This document shows, in pieces, positions 31,661 through 34,922 of a DNA stretch of 34,922 bases. This stretch comes from Campylobacterales bacterium. Lineage in GTDB: Bacteria; Campylobacterota; Campylobacteria; Campylobacterales; Sulfurimonadaceae. The translations under genes and the position numbers were made by a program. Where the stretch lies: the NCBI GenBank assembly GCA_026390165.1, contig JAPLGM010000001.1, positions 1 to 34,922 on the forward strand, given 5' to 3'. A model generated the notes under the pieces. The model saw nothing but the letters and a program-made list of their open reading frames with translations. It made no database searches and was not told the origin of the DNA. How positions within the stretch are numbered: the first letter of the stretch is position 1; each line of letters starts with the position of its first letter.

Positions 31661-32480
31661 AGATACAACAACAAAAAAGACACACTTAAACCCCGTAATT
31701 ACTGTACTTTATAAACGAAAGGACACACTTAAAAAGCAACAGCAGAATTCAACAGTAACCGAACAAGCAAAGCCCCTCTACGACGAGATTAAGACAAGTT
31801 TCCGAACAAGGAATTCAACACCTATAAAAGAAAAAACAACGGCAAGATTACGGCAAGGGTTTGAGACTTTTAACCCTAAGGGAGAACGGTGAGGTTACGG
31901 TTAGGGTCAAAAGAAAAAGGGAACACAAAAGGAAACACTAAAAGGGAACAGCAAAATATGGGCGATATTATGAACACAAAGCGAATGAGCAAAGCCCGTC
32001 CATGAGGAGATTATCAGAGATAGTGAATAGCCAAATGAACACGTTAATGGGCATATAAAAATCCGATAAAAGTCCGATAGAAAATTCACGAGTTATGGGA
32101 AACTCAAAACCCCATTATGACGGGATTAGTAAGGGTTTCGGGTAAAAAAATTCACACCTAAAAAGGAGAGCGAAATTTTCCGCCGTCCGATAATTCACCA
32201 TTAAAGAGGAGACCGCCCCAAGTTTGGGGAGAGTGTAAAACATCAGAATTTTAATATCAGGATGATGCGCACAATTCCGTGCTTAAGTATTCCATAGAGA
32301 TAAGCGGGGAAGGAATCACAAAATTGTTAATTGTAAAGAGCGAAGTCTTGATTTAACTCTCCCTCACAGCCCCTACAAAGCCCGAACGGGTAACGGGGCG
32401 AACATTCCCACCTTTTGACGCTTTATATCCTCTCACATCACCCAAAAGAAAGCAATACAATCTAAAAATAATATGGTACA
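31661..32480. other. repeat-rich non-coding region (origin-like)
   Basis: No credible ORF. GACACACTTAAA occurs at 31679-31690 and 31722-31733. Three iteron-like 12-mers (AAAAGG(G/A)AACA(C/G)) lie at 31915, 31927 and 31940. A strong inverted repeat (CTTTTAACCCTAA with TTAGGGTCAAAAG) spans 31867-31913, and a CCCCA/TGGGG hairpin is at 32217-32229. Three related stretches (near 31775, 31998, 32111) share a GCAAAGCCC or AAAACCCC start and a GAGATTA or GGGATTA end. This fits a replication or transfer origin or a decayed region; it is unproven. Confidence 0.5.
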
Positions 32481-32482
32481 AT
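32477..32482 (+). promoter_or_regulatory. -10 element of the small RNA
   Basis: TACAAT preceded by TATGG lies about 7 bases before the predicted start of the RNA gene. No distinct -35. Confidence 0.6.
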
Positions 32483-32487
32483 TTCGA

Positions 32488-32569
32488 CGTATTCAAGATG
32501 CGACACTCTTTCCGTCTGATTAACGGATAGAAGAAACGGCGGTGGCTTAAGTGCCCCGCCTTTTTTTTT
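32488..32569 (+). ncRNA. island-encoded small RNA with intrinsic terminator
   Basis: A sequence of about 80 bases follows a TACAAT promoter and ends in a textbook terminator. It contains an inner hairpin (TCCGT...ACGGA) and then a terminator stem GGCGG, one bulged T, GGC, loop TTAAGT, GCC, CCGCC (32538-32560), followed by nine T. There is no ORF with SD. It lies near the right end of the island, close to attR. Family unknown to me; an antisense role in replication or phage interaction is only a guess. Confidence 0.65.
32538..32569 (+). terminator. intrinsic terminator of the small RNA
   Basis: An 8-pair GC-rich stem with one bulge and a six-base loop is followed by TTTTTTTTT. It is the strongest intrinsic terminator in the window. 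Confidence 0.85.
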
Positions 32570-32637
32570 GGCTAATTTTTAGCAGGTAGTAATCACCCCC
32601 GTGCTATCATCTTCAAAATTAGAGTCACTTTGACGCT

Positions 32638-32660
32638 AATGTAGTTTTTAATGTAGTTTA
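32638..32660 (+). repeat. ATGTAGTT direct repeats near attR
   Basis: Two copies of AATGTAGTTT are spaced 12 bases apart, about 60 bases inside attR, matching those near attL. They are candidate integrase arm sites. Confidence 0.55.
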
Positions 32661-32716
32661 TTTTTTACTACACCTCTAAAACCTCACAAAACAGGGCTTA
32701 GATGGGAGACTAACTG

Positions 32717-32755
32717 CCGCCATCATACCCTTTAACCCCCTCTAATACAGTCTAA
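32717..32755 (+). repeat. attR of the island (39-bp direct repeat)
   Basis: Identical over 39 bases to the attL segment at 28073-28111, which covers the 3' end of tRNA-Ser. Here the preceding TAACTG is the only further tRNA-like sequence, with one base missing relative to attL. It marks the right boundary of the island. Confidence 0.93.
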
Positions 32756-32781
32756 TTAACCTCATTTGCCTCTTTGTGACA

Positions 32782-34437
32782 TTATTTAGGCGAGAAAAAA
32801 TGAATCTTATTCCTGCCCGACTCTTTGGCGGCATACATTGCCGTGTCGGCATTCTTGATTAAATCAACGGATGTACTTGCGTCGTCAGGGAATATGGCGA
32901 TGCCAACGGATGCTCCTACATGGAGCACTTCACCGAGAATTTCCATAGGTTCATTGATCGAGCTGACAACACGGTTGGCGATATACGCAATTTCGTCTTT
33001 TTCTTTCGGATTGTTGAGGACGACTATAAACTCGTCGCCGCCTACGCGGGCCACGGTATCGGACTCCCGCACCAGAGCCAGGAGCCTTTTCGCCACTTCC
33101 TTTAACAGATCGTCTCCGACGTTGTGTCCAAAATGGTCGTTGACGAGTTTGAATCCGTCAAGGTCGATAAACATCAGTACCAAAGTGTACTGTTCACGAT
33201 TGGAATTGATAAGTCTTTGGTTTATCCGATCCATCAGCAAGATACGATTCGGCAAGTCGGTCAAGGCATCGTGAAAAGCCAAATGCTTTATGTGTTCATC
33301 TTTACGCCAAAGAGTGGTAATGTCGCTGAATATCGATACATAGCGGACAGGTTCACCGTCCGCGTCGCGAACCATGCTGACGGTCATCCGCTGAAGGTAA
33401 AGATCTCCGTCTTTACGTCGGTTCCATATCTCTCCTCTCCACCGCCCCTTCGTTGCTATCTCCGTCCACATTGAAGCATAAAATGCCCGATCGTGCTGAT
33501 TGGATTTAAGAATGTTGGGGTTATGTCCGATAGCCTCCTCCCCCGAATAGCCAGTTATCTCGGTGAAAGCTGGATTGACCGACAGAATGATCCCATTGGC
33601 ATCAGTGATGAGGACACCATCGAGGGTGTTCTTAAAGACGCATGCGGCCAGTTCGAGTTTCGCCTCGGTTTCTTTGAGAAAGGTCACTTCGCTGGACTGA
33701 ATCGCAAATCCTTTGACCGTACCATCGACATCGAAATGGGGGATATAGTGTCCGATGATATGACCTACGTTTCCATTAGCTTTGTTCAAAGTCCGTTCAA
33801 AACGCTGTTGTTCTCCGGCCAGAACTCGGTGAATATGCGGTTGATTCAGAGCAAACAGCTGCTCACCCACCAGATCCATAAACGTGATACCGATAATCTC
33901 CTCGGGCGACTTTCCGAACCACTCACGGTAGGCATTGTTGGCATAGCGGCAACGTAGGTTCCTGTCCCAATAGCCGATCATATTGGGTATATCATCAACG
34001 ATGCTCCGGATGAATTGTTCGCGTTCGCTACTTATCTTCGATGCTGATTCGGCCTGCATGAGTCTCTTGTGCATACGCCGCATGGCTTCAACAAGGTAGG
34101 CAATAAAACCGGAGGTGATGGCAAAAATAGCCATTTCTAGAAGGTCAAAACGGTTCTCGATAAAAGGGTGTATAGAAAATAGAGGCCACAGAAATGCGAC
34201 TGAAATACAGGCAAGCACGGTTGCCAGCAACCCGGTATAAAGTCCCGCATAAAGTGCAACGGCAATCACCGCAGGATAGAATGTTACCCATGCGAGCTCC
34301 GACCCTAACACTTGTAGCGGCCACACCCTCAAGCCGGCGGCCAAGCTTACCAGTACGAGTGCCGCGAGAAAATGTTGGAGGCCTTGTACGACCGTTGCTT
34401 TATTGAGCCACTGAGCTTGTTTCGTTGGGAGATTCAT
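32782..34437 (-). CDS. membrane diguanylate cyclase (DUF4118-PAS-PAS-GGDEF)
   Basis: The 551-residue protein has several N-terminal membrane segments resembling the KdpD-type DUF4118 sensor (residues about 18-115). A PAS domain (about 145-255, MIGYWDRNLRCRYANNAYREWFG) and a second PAS/PAC (about 262-380, TLDGVLITDANGIILSVNPAFTEITGYS) follow, then a GGDEF domain (DALTDLPNRILLMDRI ... ARVGGDEFIVVL, GGDEF at about 466-470). The intact GGDEF and the upstream RESD inhibitory site indicate active, product-inhibited c-di-GMP synthesis. There is no EAL domain. The gene looks GC-richer than its neighbours, which suggests transfer. It is convergent toward the island's right end. Confidence 0.9.
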   Translation of the reverse strand: MNLPTKQAQWLNKATVVQGLQHFLAALVLVSLAAGLRVWPLQVLGSELAWVTFYPAVIAVALYAGLYTGLLATVLACISVAFLWPLFSIHPFIENRFDLLEMAIFAITSGFIAYLVEAMRRMHKRLMQAESASKISSEREQFIRSIVDDIPNMIGYWDRNLRCRYANNAYREWFGKSPEEIIGITFMDLVGEQLFALNQPHIHRVLAGEQQRFERTLNKANGNVGHIIGHYIPHFDVDGTVKGFAIQSSEVTFLKETEAKLELAACVFKNTLDGVLITDANGIILSVNPAFTEITGYSGEEAIGHNPNILKSNQHDRAFYASMWTEIATKGRWRGEIWNRRKDGDLYLQRMTVSMVRDADGEPVRYVSIFSDITTLWRKDEHIKHLAFHDALTDLPNRILLMDRINQRLINSNREQYTLVLMFIDLDGFKLVNDHFGHNVGDDLLKEVAKRLLALVRESDTVARVGGDEFIVVLNNPKEKDEIAYIANRVVSSINEPMEILGEVLHVGASVGIAIFPDDASTSVDLIKNADTAMYAAKESGRNKIHFFSPK

Positions 34438-34840
34438 GTTTTATCTTTATACATAGTCTTTCAAGCTCCGATACGAGTCTATGGCAGCCATTTGGCTAAC
34501 TGACATGCAGGTTTCAGCATGTCAGACTGTACTGCTATTCAAAAACGGATCAAGCGTTGAAAATATACTTATTTTTCTGACGTAGGGTTTAAATACCTGA
34601 CCATTTTTTTTATTATATCGGAATTAATGGACTTCGATTAAAATTGTTGTGAAGTATTCGTCATCATCTTTGTTAAATGGATTTGCGGTTGCAACTATCT
34701 TTGAATAATACGACAAATATAATTTCATAATTGGGTTAAAATTTGCTAGTGTTGATTGTGAAGATAACAGATAATGGCGTTTAGTAGCCCATTCCGATAC
34801 TAAGAACATTTATTGCTTATAGACCCTAAAAAGGCTAAAA
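34438..34840. other. intergenic region with a hairpin, no supported gene
   Basis: Between the diguanylate cyclase and the last gene I see no supported gene. A 9-bp inverted repeat (CTGACATGC, loop AGGTTTCA, GCATGTCAG) lies at 34500-34525, and a small AGCC/GGCT stem lies nearby. A minus-strand 61-codon frame (34809-34624) ends ANPFNKDDDEYF...IEVH and has no SD; it might be a gene fragment. Confidence 0.5.
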
Positions 34841-34922
34841 ATGACCAGAGATTTATTGACAATATTCCAAGAAGAGATATCAGAACAAGCACGAGAACAG
34901 GCAAGATCATATAGCTTACCAG
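34841..34922 (+). CDS. start of an unidentified gene (truncated by window edge)
   Basis: An ATG after AAAAAGGC opens a frame to the window end with 27 codons (MTRDLLTIFQEEISEQAREQ...). The short acidic, helical N-terminus is not enough to identify it. Confidence 0.5.
   Translation, partial: MTRDLLTIFQEEISEQAREQARSYSLP

Noticed and set aside
31690-31891. Open frame with KPLYDEIK in the island non-coding region
   Set aside because: No ATG, GTG or TTG start is available; reading through from the 38-aa gene would need a frameshift for which no convincing slippery site is seen. Kept only as a finding about degenerate repeats.
31661-32480. RNase P RNA, 6S or tmRNA in the gene-free island region
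   Set aside because: None of the conserved signatures of these RNAs is visible; only short repeats and hairpins occur.

Overview
The window looks like chromosomal DNA of a Campylobacterota (Epsilonproteobacteria) member, most likely of the Sulfuricurvum/Sulfurimonas group. The evidence is a spc ribosomal operon that goes from rpsE directly to rplO without rpmD and ends in secY-map-infA, a short zinc-type S14, a large and a smaller FlgE-type hook protein next to fliK-flgD, and sigma-54 flagellar promoters of the GG-N10-GC/TTGCTT type. The genus is inferred from overall protein similarity only.

Layout: 1-5674 is the spc operon (rplN partial, a fused rplX-rplE, rpsZ, rpsH, rplF, rplR, rpsE, rplO, secY, map, infA). 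5755-11131 holds housekeeping and small genes: ppnP, a P-loop ATPase, an outer-membrane barrel, rnhB, a small unknown, an antisense-strand SRP RNA (ffs), a rhodanese-like protein, a DUF309 protein, a nitroreductase and an MscS channel. 11269-13836 is an inserted pair (lipoprotein plus secreted alpha/beta hydrolase) flanked by duplicated remnants of the mscS/MFS gene junction. 13920-15516 carries an MFS transporter and an RDD protein. 15676-21943 is a flagellar hook cluster (fliK, flgD, flgE-like, flgE) read leftwards from two sigma-54 promoters. 22078-23883 is typA. 24088-25538 is an inserted two-gene unit, a DNA-binding protein plus a Fic/Doc toxin, flanked by a duplicated 3' end of the neighbouring flavoprotein gene. 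25560-27897 holds that flavoprotein (baiN/HI0933 type) and a dGTPase-like gene.

27991-28078 is tRNA-Ser(GGA), the target of a 4.6-kb genomic island bounded by 39-bp identical attL/attR repeats (28073-28111 and 32717-32755). The island carries a P4-type integrase, an AlpA-like regulator/excisionase, two small overlapping genes, a 217-aa protein with faint replication-initiator features, a 38-aa gene, about 0.8 kb of repeat-rich non-coding DNA that looks like an origin, and a small RNA with its own promoter and an intrinsic terminator. Beyond attR is a GC-richer membrane PAS-PAS-GGDEF diguanylate cyclase, then mostly non-coding DNA and the first codons of an unidentified gene.

The most unusual observations are: (1) an in-frame L24-L5 ribosomal protein fusion; (2) three insertions in 35 kb, each leaving the host gene intact and stranding a second copy of its 3' end on the far side; (3) a 30-bp perfect palindrome flanked by 7-bp direct repeats, sitting in frame inside the putative antitoxin gene; (4) the small island with an origin-like region and sRNA but no recognisable cargo.
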